From NCBI GenBank assembly GCA_013202875.1, contig JABMRD010000010.1:1-37308 (forward strand): DNA of 37,308 bases, given 5' to 3'. The stretch's first letter is position 1, and each line of letters opens with the position of its first letter. This DNA is from Actinomycetota bacterium (GTDB lineage: Bacteria > Actinomycetota > Humimicrobiia > Humimicrobiales > Humimicrobiaceae). This document shows positions 20,083 through 29,612 of the stretch, piece by piece. Both the position numbers and the translations under genes were made by a program. The notes below the pieces were generated by a model that ran no database searches, had not been told where the DNA came from, and saw nothing but the letters and a program-made list of their open reading frames with translations.

Positions 20083-20793
20083 TTATTTATCAAAAATAGC
20101 AATGTACTCTTTGATTATGTTTATTCCACTGCTGGTCCCCAGTCTTGTTGCGCCGGCATCTATAAGCGCCTGTGCATCTCTAAATGTTCTTATTCCGCCT
20201 GATGCTTTAACTCCTGTATTCCTGGTAACAATTTCTCTTATCAGCCTGACATCATCAAGTTCTGCACCTTTTACACCAAACCCGGTAGATGTCTTCACAA
20301 AATCTGCGCCAGATCTCTCAATAATTGCACACACTTTTTTAATTTCATCCCTGGTTAAAATTGCAGTCTCGATTATTGCCTTGATATTAATATGCCTGTT
20401 ATATTCTGCTATTTGTTCACGCCTTATCACATTAACAACTATTTTGATTTCTCTTTCGACATACTCATAATTACCGCTTTTCACAGCTCCCAAATTTATT
20501 ACCATATCCAGCTCTCCTGCGCCTTTTTTTACATTATCCCTTGCTTCAAAGACCTTTGTTTCTATAGTATTTGCACCAAGAGGATAGCCTACTACAGCGC
20601 AAACTTTTACATCGGTGTCGGCCAATATTTTTTTTGCCTGTGCTATATAAGCAGGATTAATACACACTGCTGCAAAATGATATTTTTTAGCATTAATACA
20701 TAACTGTTCTATGTCCTTTGAAGTTGCAATAGGATTAAGTAATGTCTGATCAATAGTCTTTGCTAATTGCTCTTTAGTTAACGTTTTTACCAC
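20083..20793 (-). CDS. deoC: Deoxyribose-phosphate aldolase
   Basis: IDQTLLNPIATSKDIEQLC, CAVVGYPLGANTIETKVFEA, KTSTGFGVKGAELDDVRLI, GGIRTFRDAQALIDAGATRLGTSSG. Confidence 0.97.
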   Translation of the reverse strand: MVKTLTKEQLAKTIDQTLLNPIATSKDIEQLCINAKKYHFAAVCINPAYIAQAKKILADTDVKVCAVVGYPLGANTIETKVFEARDNVKKGAGELDMVINLGAVKSGNYEYVEREIKIVVNVIRREQIAEYNRHINIKAIIETAILTRDEIKKVCAIIERSGADFVKTSTGFGVKGAELDDVRLIREIVTRNTGVKASGGIRTFRDAQALIDAGATRLGTSSGINIIKEYIAIFDK

Positions 20794-20872
20794 TCACCTT
20801 TATTTATCTATAACTAATAATATTTTTTATAATCAATAGCCAAAAAACCAGATTTAAAACTTTTTTTATTCA

Positions 20873-21340
20873 TTATAGCTTTAATCTCATTAAATCCCGG
20901 TCCACTCCTCTACCATATTCATTTTTTCTCAAGATAATTTTTTTAAAACCAAAATCCTTATAAAGTTGGCTAGCAGTCTTATTTCCGGGACCAACGGTTA
21001 ATTCTATTTCCTCAAAATTTTCATCTTTTAAAATATCAATTACTTTTCCCAGAAGCATCCTGCCAATGCCATTTTTTCTGTATTCTTTGTCAATATAAAA
21101 AGAATGAATAAAAGCTGTATTCTTATCTTTCCAGCTTCTTATAAGCTCGCATACTCCAATAATATCAGAGCTGTCCCTACTTTTTTGAGCTACAATAAAT
21201 TTTCCATACCTTATTATTACCGGTATTACCCACTGGTTTATTGAAGCTTTGCTTCCCAGATTCTTTTTTTCTAATTCTCCAATCCTGCTTACCAATTTCC
21301 AGTCAACACCTTTTATCTCCTGTATAAATATACTGTCCAT
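20873..21340 (-). CDS. GNAT-family N-acetyltransferase
   Basis: FYIDKEYRKNGIGRMLLGKVIDILKDENFEEIELTVGPGNKTASQLYKDFGFK. Confidence 0.88.
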   Translation of the reverse strand: MDSIFIQEIKGVDWKLVSRIGELEKKNLGSKASINQWVIPVIIRYGKFIVAQKSRDSSDIIGVCELIRSWKDKNTAFIHSFYIDKEYRKNGIGRMLLGKVIDILKDENFEEIELTVGPGNKTASQLYKDFGFKKIILRKNEYGRGVDRDLMRLKL

Positions 21341-21468
21341 ACTAGAAACTAATATTTATTTAAAAATTTAAAAAAAAGACATATCTAATATCAATTTTAC
21401 ATTAGTTGTCAATAGCAGCAGCCGTAGTTTTGAGTGGTTTGGGATTGAACAATTTATGATGAAAAAAA

Positions 21469-21933
21469 TTAGAGTTTAAAAGTTCTTCTTGTGTCAGATA
21501 CTAAACTATCCTGGATACTTTCCATATCTATTCTATTTTTTTCTTCCTCGTGGTCATAATTATATATATGCAGTATACCGTGTATTATCAGTAAAATTAT
21601 CTCCAGATTCAGATTCCATTTTTCATCCTGTTTTAAAATATTGGACTGCGCAACTTCCGGACAAATAATTAATTCCCCTACAGTATAAGTGCTTGCCCCC
21701 GGGCTTATCTTATCTTTATCAGAAATATATGAAAAAGACAGCACATCAGTTTCCCTATCTATTCTCCTGTATTTTTTATTTAATTTCCTTATTTCTTTCC
21801 CGTCTGAAAAAACAATATTTAATTCACTTTTTAAATCCTTATCAAACTTATCTGAAATATATGCTGCAGCCTCTCTTATTAAATCCAGGTCCAATTTTAT
21901 TTTACTTTGATTGTTAATCAGTGTAACTTTCAT
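21469..21933 (-). CDS. ybeY: rRNA maturation RNase YbeY
   Basis: LNKKYRRIDRETDVLSFSY; HGILHIYNYDHEEE metal motif. Confidence 0.95.
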   Translation of the reverse strand: MKVTLINNQSKIKLDLDLIREAAAYISDKFDKDLKSELNIVFSDGKEIRKLNKKYRRIDRETDVLSFSYISDKDKISPGASTYTVGELIICPEVAQSNILKQDEKWNLNLEIILLIIHGILHIYNYDHEEEKNRIDMESIQDSLVSDTRRTFKL

Positions 21934-24122
21934 TTTGTCTCCACTTTTGCCTCTAAATCCACTTTTGTTTTTGAATTGGATTCGGTATATGAAAGCCGGG
22001 AATGATAAATAGACATAAGTCCGTCAATCAAAGTTTCTTTGACTGTATTTATCTCTTTAATAGTCATATCAGTCTCATTCAGCTGGCCATCTTTCAATCT
22101 ATCTTCAAATATATCATTTATCATTTTTTCAATTTTTTTAGGAGTCATCTTATCAATAGATCTTACTGCAGCTTCTGTTGAATCTGCCAGCATAAGAATT
22201 GCTGCCTCCTTGTTCTGAGGTTTTCTTGCCGGATAACGGAAATGCTCTTTAAGACCATTTGAGCTGCCGTTAGTAATTAATTCTCTGTCTTTCTGTTTCT
22301 CGTAAAAATAGGTTATTATTGAACTCCCATGATGCTGGGAGATAATATTTAAAACTTTTCTGGGAATTTTATTTTTTACTGCCATTTCCAGACCATCTTT
22401 TATATGACTTGATATTATATGCCTGCTCATAGAAGGATTTAAGCGGTCATGAATATTTTCAATATCCCTTTGGTTCTCATAAAAATATTCAGGCCTTTTC
22501 ATTTTTCCAAGGTCGTGGTAAAGCGCTGCTACCTTAACCAACAGTGAATCAGCACCTATGGATTTTGCTGCGCTTTCTGCGAGATGCCCCACAAGAATGC
22601 TGTGATTATAAGTACCGGGTGCCGATATAAGTAATTCCTTCAGCAATGGTTGGTCGGTACTGGAAAGTTCCAGCAGCCCCATTGCAGTTACAATATTAAA
22701 AGTAGATTCAATAAATGGCAGAAAACCTATGGCAATAATAGCACAAATAATACCATTGACCACTCCAAGTACAGTATACAGAGCAATTGTCTTTATTTCC
22801 CCGCCGATAAGATTGATGGTTAAAAATAAAAAAGCAAGAACAAGCGAGCTTATAAATCCGGCCCTCATTACTGCAGATCTCTGAGAAACTTTTGATACCA
22901 TATATGTAGAAAAAATACCTCCCAGTATATAGACAATGGCTATACTGAAATCAAAATCAGTTGCAATACCTGCAAATATTCCCAGACAGACAGTCAACAT
23001 CACTCCAATACGTTCATTAAATAAAATGGTACAAATAAGCGACGCTGCTATTATTGGAAATAAATAATTCCAGAAATTTAAATGTATGGATGAAAGTATG
23101 GTAAGCACCTTTATTAGCACTGTAAATATGATCATCAGAAGTGCAATTATGACTATTTTCTTTGTATTATTAAAGATGTTTAAATTAAATTTGTAAATAT
23201 AAAATCCAAATAGTACCAGGATCACAGAAGATATAAAGAATATATACAGCAGCCTTTTCCAGTTAAAACCCGTCTGGAGCAAACCCAATTTAGTTAATAT
23301 AAGAATATCGTTATCGTTTATAATTTCTCCCTCAGAAACAATTGTCTGGCCTTCAAGTACAGTTACCATATAGGGACTGGTGTTTAATCTGGCTTCTTTC
23401 CTTGCCTCTTCAGTGACAACAGGATTAAATACTGCTGTAGGTTGAATATTTTTTTCCAGCACATCTGTTATTACAGGAATGTTTTCGGGTTTTATATCCT
23501 TATCTGCTTCAACCATCCTGGAGGCTTCACTTCTGGCAAAATCCACCTCAGTTGGCTTTATTTCTTCTTTCATTATTTTCCTGGCTATATCCGGGGTTTT
23601 TGTTAAAAGCATTTTACGATCTTCTACTGATAGATTAAGCGCCAGAGAAATTATGGATTCAGGGTACTTGTTACCCAGAAGATTGGTCATATAATCAACT
23701 TTTTCTTCAAAAGTTTTATCTTCTTTTTTCTGGACTATACTGGTTAGCAGGTAAAAATACTTTATCTGGTAAAGGGCCCCTTCTTCACCATTTAAAACAT
23801 TTATATCATAAGTATATACATCTTCTACCCCTGCTTCGTTTTTATTTTTATCTTCTTCGGTTTTTTCAACATCCTCAAATTCTATACCCTTATTTGCCTT
23901 AATGGTTCTTGGACCGGGTTTTCCCAGCTCTATACCAATATCAGGAGAATAGCTGTATGTAAGAATAGCTACCACCAGACCCAGGGTTAAAATAAATATA
24001 TACATTCTTTGAGCAATTTTACTACTGAATGAAAAATATTTATTAATAAAATCCTTCGTTTTTTCCAGCTTCCCCTTTTCAGTTTTTGGAAGCTTTTTGT
24101 TATTTTTATTTCTGGCTATCAT
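21930..24122 (-). CDS. pgpH: 7TM-HD family phosphohydrolase (PgpH-like)
   Basis: Multiple TM segments followed by APGTYNHSILVGHLAESAAKSIGADSLLVKVAALYHDLGKMKRPEYFYENQ (HD domain); upstream of ybeY as expected. Confidence 0.92.
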   Translation of the reverse strand: MIARNKNNKKLPKTEKGKLEKTKDFINKYFSFSSKIAQRMYIFILTLGLVVAILTYSYSPDIGIELGKPGPRTIKANKGIEFEDVEKTEEDKNKNEAGVEDVYTYDINVLNGEEGALYQIKYFYLLTSIVQKKEDKTFEEKVDYMTNLLGNKYPESIISLALNLSVEDRKMLLTKTPDIARKIMKEEIKPTEVDFARSEASRMVEADKDIKPENIPVITDVLEKNIQPTAVFNPVVTEEARKEARLNTSPYMVTVLEGQTIVSEGEIINDNDILILTKLGLLQTGFNWKRLLYIFFISSVILVLFGFYIYKFNLNIFNNTKKIVIIALLMIIFTVLIKVLTILSSIHLNFWNYLFPIIAASLICTILFNERIGVMLTVCLGIFAGIATDFDFSIAIVYILGGIFSTYMVSKVSQRSAVMRAGFISSLVLAFLFLTINLIGGEIKTIALYTVLGVVNGIICAIIAIGFLPFIESTFNIVTAMGLLELSSTDQPLLKELLISAPGTYNHSILVGHLAESAAKSIGADSLLVKVAALYHDLGKMKRPEYFYENQRDIENIHDRLNPSMSRHIISSHIKDGLEMAVKNKIPRKVLNIISQHHGSSIITYFYEKQKDRELITNGSSNGLKEHFRYPARKPQNKEAAILMLADSTEAAVRSIDKMTPKKIEKMINDIFEDRLKDGQLNETDMTIKEINTVKETLIDGLMSIYHSRLSYTESNSKTKVDLEAKVETK

Positions 24123-24151
24123 TTTAATCCAATATAAATTATACTATAAAA

Positions 24152-25123
24152 TTATTCTTTAATTCTTTCCCCATAAACCTTATAGGCATCTACGATCCTC
24201 TGTACCAATTCATGTCTGACCACATCTTTTGAACTAAGGTATACAAACTCAATCCCATGTATTCCCATCAAAATGTTTTTTATTATAACCAGGCCGGATT
24301 CTTTATCACTGGGTAAGTCAATCTGTGTAATATCGCCGGTTACAACTACCTTGGAGCCAAACCCTAATCTGGTAAGAAACATCTTCATTTGTTCCGGGGA
24401 TGTATTTTGAGCTTCGTCAAGAATAATAAAGGAATCATTTAAAGTCCTTCCTCTCATATAGGCCAGAGGTACTACTTCGATAATACCCATATCCCGATAC
24501 TGCTGAAATTTTTCAACATCCAGCATTTCATACAAAGCGTCATATAAAGGTCTCAGGTAGGGATTTACCTTATCGTACATGTCCCCTGGCAGAAACCCCA
24601 GCTTTTCGCCTGCTTCAACCACAGGTTTTATTAAAATTATCCGTCCCACTTTATTTTCCTTTAAAGCTTCAACAGCCAAAGCTAAAGCCAGATAAGTCTT
24701 CCCTGTTCCAGCCGGCCCTATTCCAAAAACAATTGTATTTTCCTTAATCGCTTCAATATATTTTTTCTGACCTCCCGTACGCGGTTTAATTTTCTTTCCA
24801 CTATTTACAACAATACTGTCTTTAAATATTTCATGTGGTTTTAAATCTGATTTATCTTCCATAATTTTTATTGAGTCGCTAACTTTCTCAGAATTTAATT
24901 TCTGTCCAAGATTTATCTGTAACACTAATTCTTCTATTAGTCTTGTGACCTCTTTTACATTTTTATTCTTCCCTGATATTTCCAGATCATTTCCCAATAC
25001 AAAGATCTCCACGTTATATTTTCTCTCAATAAGCTGAAGCATCTCATCCCTATCACCAATTAATTCTGCCATTGAATGCCCGCCTTTAAAATCAATGCTT
25101 AACTTTTGTTTTACTGGAGACAA
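24152..25123 (-). CDS. phoH: PhoH-like ATPase
   Basis: FGIGPAGTGKTYLALALAVEAL Walker A; FIILDEAQNTSPEQMKMFLTRLGFGSKVVVTGDITQIDLP. Confidence 0.97.
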   Translation of the reverse strand: MSPVKQKLSIDFKGGHSMAELIGDRDEMLQLIERKYNVEIFVLGNDLEISGKNKNVKEVTRLIEELVLQINLGQKLNSEKVSDSIKIMEDKSDLKPHEIFKDSIVVNSGKKIKPRTGGQKKYIEAIKENTIVFGIGPAGTGKTYLALALAVEALKENKVGRIILIKPVVEAGEKLGFLPGDMYDKVNPYLRPLYDALYEMLDVEKFQQYRDMGIIEVVPLAYMRGRTLNDSFIILDEAQNTSPEQMKMFLTRLGFGSKVVVTGDITQIDLPSDKESGLVIIKNILMGIHGIEFVYLSSKDVVRHELVQRIVDAYKVYGERIKE

Positions 25124-25219
25124 AAGCCCCTCCTTTTTAAAGATTTCTTTTTTATAACATTATTAAATAAATTAATTAGAAGCTGCATAACAGGTAAATT
25201 ATATGAATCATTAAAAATT

Positions 25220-25564
25220 TTAACCAGGGGGCCAATTAAATTTTCTTTTTCCCAATATATGAAAATGCAGATGATTTACACTCTGCCCGGCACCGCTGCC
25301 AGTGTTGATGACTACTCTGAATCCCTCTTCGTCCAATCCCAGTTTTAGCGCCACCTTACTGATTGTTTCCATTAATTCTTTTATTAATCCAGGGTCCAGC
25401 TTATCAATTTCCAGAATGGAACCAATATGTTCTTTTGGGAGAGCCAGAAGATGCACCGGTGCTTTTGGCGATATATCCTTAAATATTAGAACATTATCAC
25501 TCTCAAATACTATATTGCTTTCTATTTCTTTATTTATAATTTTGCAAAAAAGACAATCTTCCAT
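25220..25564 (-). CDS. HIT-family (HinT-like) protein
   Basis: MEDCLFCKIINKEI...SGAGQSVNHLHFHILG: HxHxH motif. Confidence 0.96.
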   Translation of the reverse strand: MEDCLFCKIINKEIESNIVFESDNVLIFKDISPKAPVHLLALPKEHIGSILEIDKLDPGLIKELMETISKVALKLGLDEEGFRVVINTGSGAGQSVNHLHFHILGKRKFNWPPG

Positions 25565-26086
25565 TTTATTTTTTAAAATTTTTCAAGTTATAAAATATTT
25601 TTTCACATTCAATCTTACTCCAGGCGTGGGATTATACTATTTTTTCAAATTTTTACAACCTTTTCGAAATTTATGGGGTTCCCCTCTTAACTCACCCAGG
25701 AAAGTATCTGAAATTATTTAAATAATTTGGATAAATTCCCCTTATATTCAAAGATAAAATCTACATCTCTAATACTCTCTTTATGTTACATGCAAAAACA
25801 TATTTATTATATCATATCAAATAAAAAAGCTAATTATTACAAAAACCCTTTAAATTACTTCATTCCGTTTTCTACGTCAATATTTGCCAGGGTAATATAA
25901 ATAGTGATTGTGCCTGGTTTGATGAGACCTTCCTTTTTCTTTTTTAGATCCTCATTCAGCTTATTTTAACTTAAGTTATTTTAGTATACAATGTGTTCAA
26001 GTAAGTGGGTTCACCCCAAGTATAGCAAAGACGAGAAGAGTACACAGGCCTAAAGGCCACAAAAATAGAAGAGGAAGGATAAAAGA

Positions 26087-26173
26087 ATGAAAAAGGATAA
26101 AGGCAAGAAGGATAAAGGTAAGGATAAAGGCAAAAAGGATAAGAAGAAGAAGAAAGATAAACCCAAGAAATAA
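26087..26173 (+). CDS. Lys/Asp-rich 28-aa low-complexity ORF
   Basis: GAGGAAGGATAAAAGA-ATG; MKKDKGKKDKGKDKGKKDKKKKKDKPKK*. Purine-only repeats; may be non-coding. Confidence 0.3.
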   Translation: MKKDKGKKDKGKDKGKKDKKKKKDKPKK

Positions 26174-26420
26174 TGGATGGAAGGTAAAAGGAACGACGGG
26201 AGCATTAACGCTTGAGATGGTAAAGATAGAAGAGCTTAAAATGCTTCCGTCAAATGCCAGGATACACAGCAGGAACATATCGATAAGATAGCCAGGTCGA
26301 TAAAAGAGTTTGGGTTTAAACAACTAACCCTGATAACGACGGATAGCTTTATAATTGCGGGCCATTGTCGATACACTGTCGGTAAAAAGCTCGTTTTCCC
26401 AGTCTGTAAAAAACACCTGG
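26169..26420 (+). pseudogene. ParB/Srx-like nuclease-domain remnant with a frameshift
   Basis: Frame 1 TGALTLEMVKIEELKMLPSNARIHS, then frame 2 EHIDKIARSIKEFGFKQLTLITTDSFIIAGHCRYTVGKKL; together they match the ParB-like N-terminal domain layout. Confidence 0.7.
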
Positions 26421-26434
26421 AAGGAAGCTATAAA

Positions 26435-26518
26435 ATGAAAACTATAAAAATAATTATTGATAAAAAGGAAATTGAAGTAAAGATAAGAATCTATTTACCA
26501 CATCTCTCACAGATATAA
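26435..26518 (+). pseudogene. N-terminal remnant of a small accessory protein
   Basis: Reads MKTIKIIIDKKEIEVKIRIYLPHLSQI*; runs into sequence that on the other strand encodes a YICERCGK-like tail. Confidence 0.35.
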
Positions 26519-26614
26519 CTAATATCATCTTTTTTTGCGTCCTTTTCCTGTGTGGTGAAAATATTCCGGGTGTCTGTCTCTGTAATAACGTACTGTGCTT
26601 TCTGGAATTTTCAT
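26491..26614 (-). pseudogene. MerR-type HTH remnant plus out-of-frame Cys-rich tail
   Basis: Frame from 26614 reads MKIPESTVRYYRDRHPEYFHHTGKGRKKR*; an adjacent frame reads KDDISYICERCGK* ending at 26491. Confidence 0.5.
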
Positions 26615-26824
26615 GACTCATAGCTATGGAATTTTGTTTGACTTTGAGGTAATATTTTATCATAATAAAAAAGAATAATGTGTTACAATACAAACATATT
26701 CTTTAAATAAGGAATATATATATTTACAACTGTTTACTCTAGTTCGATAAGAAGATATCCTCAAAAGATTATTCTATCCACCAGACAGAAACAGTACTGT
26801 AAAAAAGAAAGGTGGTGATAATAA

Positions 26825-27151
26825 ATGGCAAAGAAATTATTTGTAAGAGGATTTCCTTATAGCACAACAAGTTCCCAATTAGAAGATATTTTTTCTAAGA
26901 TAGGTAAAGTTATTTCCTGTGACGTAATTAAAGATAGGGATACCGGTCAGAGCAAAGGATTCGGATTTATAGAAATGGAAAACGACAAAGAAGCAGATGA
27001 AGCTATCGAAAAGTTAAATGACACTGAGATGGAAGGAAGAAAGATTGTTGTTAATGTTGCAAGACCAAGAGAAGAAAGACCAAGGTTTGACAATAGAGGA
27101 GGGGGTCCCAGAAGAGACTATGAAAGACCAAGAGGAGGAGGTCGTCGTTAA
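26825..27151 (+). CDS. RRM-domain RNA-binding protein with Arg/Gly-rich tail
   Basis: KLFVRGFPYSTTSSQLEDIFSKIGKVISCDVIKDRDTGQSKGFGFIEMENDKEADEAIEKLNDTEMEGRKIVVNVARPREE...RGGGPRRDYERPRGGGRR; RBS AAAGGTGGTG. Confidence 0.96.
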   Translation: MAKKLFVRGFPYSTTSSQLEDIFSKIGKVISCDVIKDRDTGQSKGFGFIEMENDKEADEAIEKLNDTEMEGRKIVVNVARPREERPRFDNRGGGPRRDYERPRGGGRR

Positions 27152-27483
27152 CTTCTAATCCAATTTCTTATAGTAGATAAATAATAAGTGGTAAGGTTTT
27201 ATGTGGGATAAAATACTTGAAAAAGCAGGAGACTATGTCTTTTTTTTCGTAATTTGACTTAAAGTTTATTATGTTTCCTGCTACCTTCCTATTATAATAA
27301 AAAAAGTTTCCAATTATAAATAAGAGGATTCTAACAGTTTTATATTGTCTAACAAGTTTATTCTTATATTTGGCTACCGTTTTGCTTTTAGTAAAATTAT
27401 AAAACAATTAGTAATTAATTATCACGGAATATTAGATTCTTCCAAATTTATGAATTTGCTATAAATAATTCATTTTTATGCTC

Positions 27484-28800
27484 TTAACTTAATATCCCCC
27501 ATAGGCCATTTTTATATTCAGAATTTGCAGCAACCCTCAGTATCTTACCATTTAGCGAAGGAAAATTTTCTTTATCCATTGGAAAATAAACTTTAATATA
27601 ATTTCCGGAGGTCCCGCTTATTATATTATTTTCAACATCCATTTCCTCACAAACAACATTTAATAATTTCCCTATATGATTCTTGATATAACTGTTTCTT
27701 AGTCTGTCCCCTATATCCCTCAAAATCTTACTTCTTTCGGATTTAATTTCTTCACCGACCTGGTTACTCATCCCGTAAGCCGGCGTATGCATTCTTTTTG
27801 AAAACTTAAAAACATGAATTTTACTGAAAGCTATCCTTTCTATCATATTCACCATCCTGGCGAAATCCTCTTCGCTTTCACCAGGAAAGCCGGCCATTAC
27901 ATCAGTGGTTAGCGCAATATCCGGGAAAATCCCGCTTATCATCCCTATCTTTCTAAAATAATACTGGGCAGTATAGGGCCTTCCCATCAGTTTAAGAATT
28001 CTGTCACTTCCACTTTGAAGAGGAATATGCAAGTGACTTGCAAAACGTCCGTTATTTCTTTTTAAAATATCAAGCAGCCTGCTGTCGATTTCATTTACCT
28101 CAATAGAGCTAATCCTTATTCTTTTAATACTGGTCTCTCTTACAACTTCTTCCAGCAAATTTGCTAAACTGCTGATTTTACTTCCTTTGCCCGCCCCAGC
28201 GGTACTGAAATCTACCCCATATTTTCCAATATGTATACCTGTAAGGACAACTTCTTCAAAACCATCTTTTTGCAAATCTATTATTTTATTTAAAATTTCT
28301 CTATATGGTATGCTTTTATATTTTCCCCTGACTTTCGGAACTATGCAGTAGGAGCAGTTTTGTTCACATCCATCCTGGATTTTTACCAGCGGCCTTGAAT
28401 GCATCTGGTTGAATTGGGGGCAACTTTTAAAATCAGAACTTTCCATTTCAGGATCTTTCCTGCCTGCAGTCATTATTCCAATTAAATCCGGTATTTTATT
28501 TTTATCTTTATTCTCTACTATAAGATCAATGTCGCAGTCTTGCAGGAATTCCTTATTAAAAACAACAAAACAGCCGGTAACAATTATTTTACTGTTTTTG
28601 TTTTGTGATTTTATCTTTCTGATTATCTGTCTTGCTTTCCTGTCACTCCGGGAAGTAACCGTACAGGTATTAATAATACAGAAATCAGGGTGCTTGCTCC
28701 ATGAAACTAGCTCCAGCCCTTTTTCCAACAATTCTTTTACAATAAAATCTGATTCGCTTTGATTGATCTTGCACCCAAGTGTATCTATAGAAAACTTCAT
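27484..28800 (-). CDS. mtaB: tRNA (N6-threonylcarbamoyladenosine(37)-C2)-methylthiotransferase MtaB
   Basis: DTLGCKINQSESDFI, CEQNCSYCIVPKVRGK radical SAM motif, LHIPLQSGSDRILKLMGRPYT. Confidence 0.95.
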   Translation of the reverse strand: MKFSIDTLGCKINQSESDFIVKELLEKGLELVSWSKHPDFCIINTCTVTSRSDRKARQIIRKIKSQNKNSKIIVTGCFVVFNKEFLQDCDIDLIVENKDKNKIPDLIGIMTAGRKDPEMESSDFKSCPQFNQMHSRPLVKIQDGCEQNCSYCIVPKVRGKYKSIPYREILNKIIDLQKDGFEEVVLTGIHIGKYGVDFSTAGAGKGSKISSLANLLEEVVRETSIKRIRISSIEVNEIDSRLLDILKRNNGRFASHLHIPLQSGSDRILKLMGRPYTAQYYFRKIGMISGIFPDIALTTDVMAGFPGESEEDFARMVNMIERIAFSKIHVFKFSKRMHTPAYGMSNQVGEEIKSERSKILRDIGDRLRNSYIKNHIGKLLNVVCEEMDVENNIISGTSGNYIKVYFPMDKENFPSLNGKILRVAANSEYKNGLWGILS

Positions 28801-28804
28801 TTTC

Positions 28805-29530
28805 TTACGTTTGATTTCCAGTTAAATAATCCAGTACAGATAAAAAATAAATTGCCGCAGTTTCAGAACGATAAATATTTTTCCCAAATCTTATTTCCCT
28901 GGCTCCTTTATCCTTTAAAAAATTTAATTCACCAGCTTCAAAACCACCTTCAGGTCCTATTATATATCCAATTCTGGAAACATTTCTAATTTCTGCCAGA
29001 CCATCGCCATTACCGGAACCTTCTTCGTAAGGAACATAAAACAAATCGTAATCTGAAACTTTAATACTATTAATATCTTCCGCGGAAAGTATTTCGCACT
29101 TAAAATCCCTCCTGCTCTGCTCTGAAGCCCCGTTTGAAATTTTCTGCCATCTGTCAACTTTCCCGGCAATTTTTCTCTTATCTATAATTACTCTTCCGCT
29201 TATAACCGGTATTATTCTATCTACTCCTATTTCAGTCGACTTCTGGATAACAAATTCCATAGAATTTTTTTTAAGTATACACTGGTAAAGAGTAATCTGA
29301 GGGATTTTTTTTGCAATTTTCCTCTTATCCTTTATAAGTAATATGACGTCAGATTTTTTAATATCTATAATTTCGGTTTTATATTTATAGTCAGCATTAT
29401 CTGATATATAAACCGTATCCCCGGTTTTGCTTCTCAGCACATTTATAAGGTGGTTTAAGTCTTCTCCTTCAATTTTTATTTTATTTCCTTCAATACTGCC
29501 GGAATTTACAAAAAAATATGGATAACTCAT
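28805..29530 (-). CDS. rsmE: 16S rRNA (uracil1498-N3)-methyltransferase
   Basis: EFVIQKSTEIGVDRIIPVISGRVI...QSRRDF...IGYIIGPEGGFEAGELNFLKDKGAREIRFGKNIYRSETAAIYFLSVL. Confidence 0.95.
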   Translation of the reverse strand: MSYPYFFVNSGSIEGNKIKIEGEDLNHLINVLRSKTGDTVYISDNADYKYKTEIIDIKKSDVILLIKDKRKIAKKIPQITLYQCILKKNSMEFVIQKSTEIGVDRIIPVISGRVIIDKRKIAGKVDRWQKISNGASEQSRRDFKCEILSAEDINSIKVSDYDLFYVPYEEGSGNGDGLAEIRNVSRIGYIIGPEGGFEAGELNFLKDKGAREIRFGKNIYRSETAAIYFLSVLDYLTGNQT

Positions 29531-29612
29531 TTTTTAAACTGCCTGAATGCTAATTATAATTAGACTAATATCATATAAAAAAGGAATTTTTTATGATTTT
29601 TTAGAAATTGTT

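Noticed and set aside
25997-26323. Minus-strand 108-aa hydrophobic ORF
   Set aside because: Antisense to the Lys/Asp-rich and ParB-like frames; hydrophobicity is the complement artefact of AAG/GAT-rich sequence.
26454-26693. Minus-strand 79-aa ORF MYCNTLFFF...
   Set aside because: The neighbouring frame reads a MerR-type HTH (IPESTVRYYRDRHPEYF); this ORF is the wrong frame.
27168-27407. Minus-strand 79-aa ORF after the RRM gene
   Set aside because: Low-complexity AT-rich sequence, no RBS and no family features.
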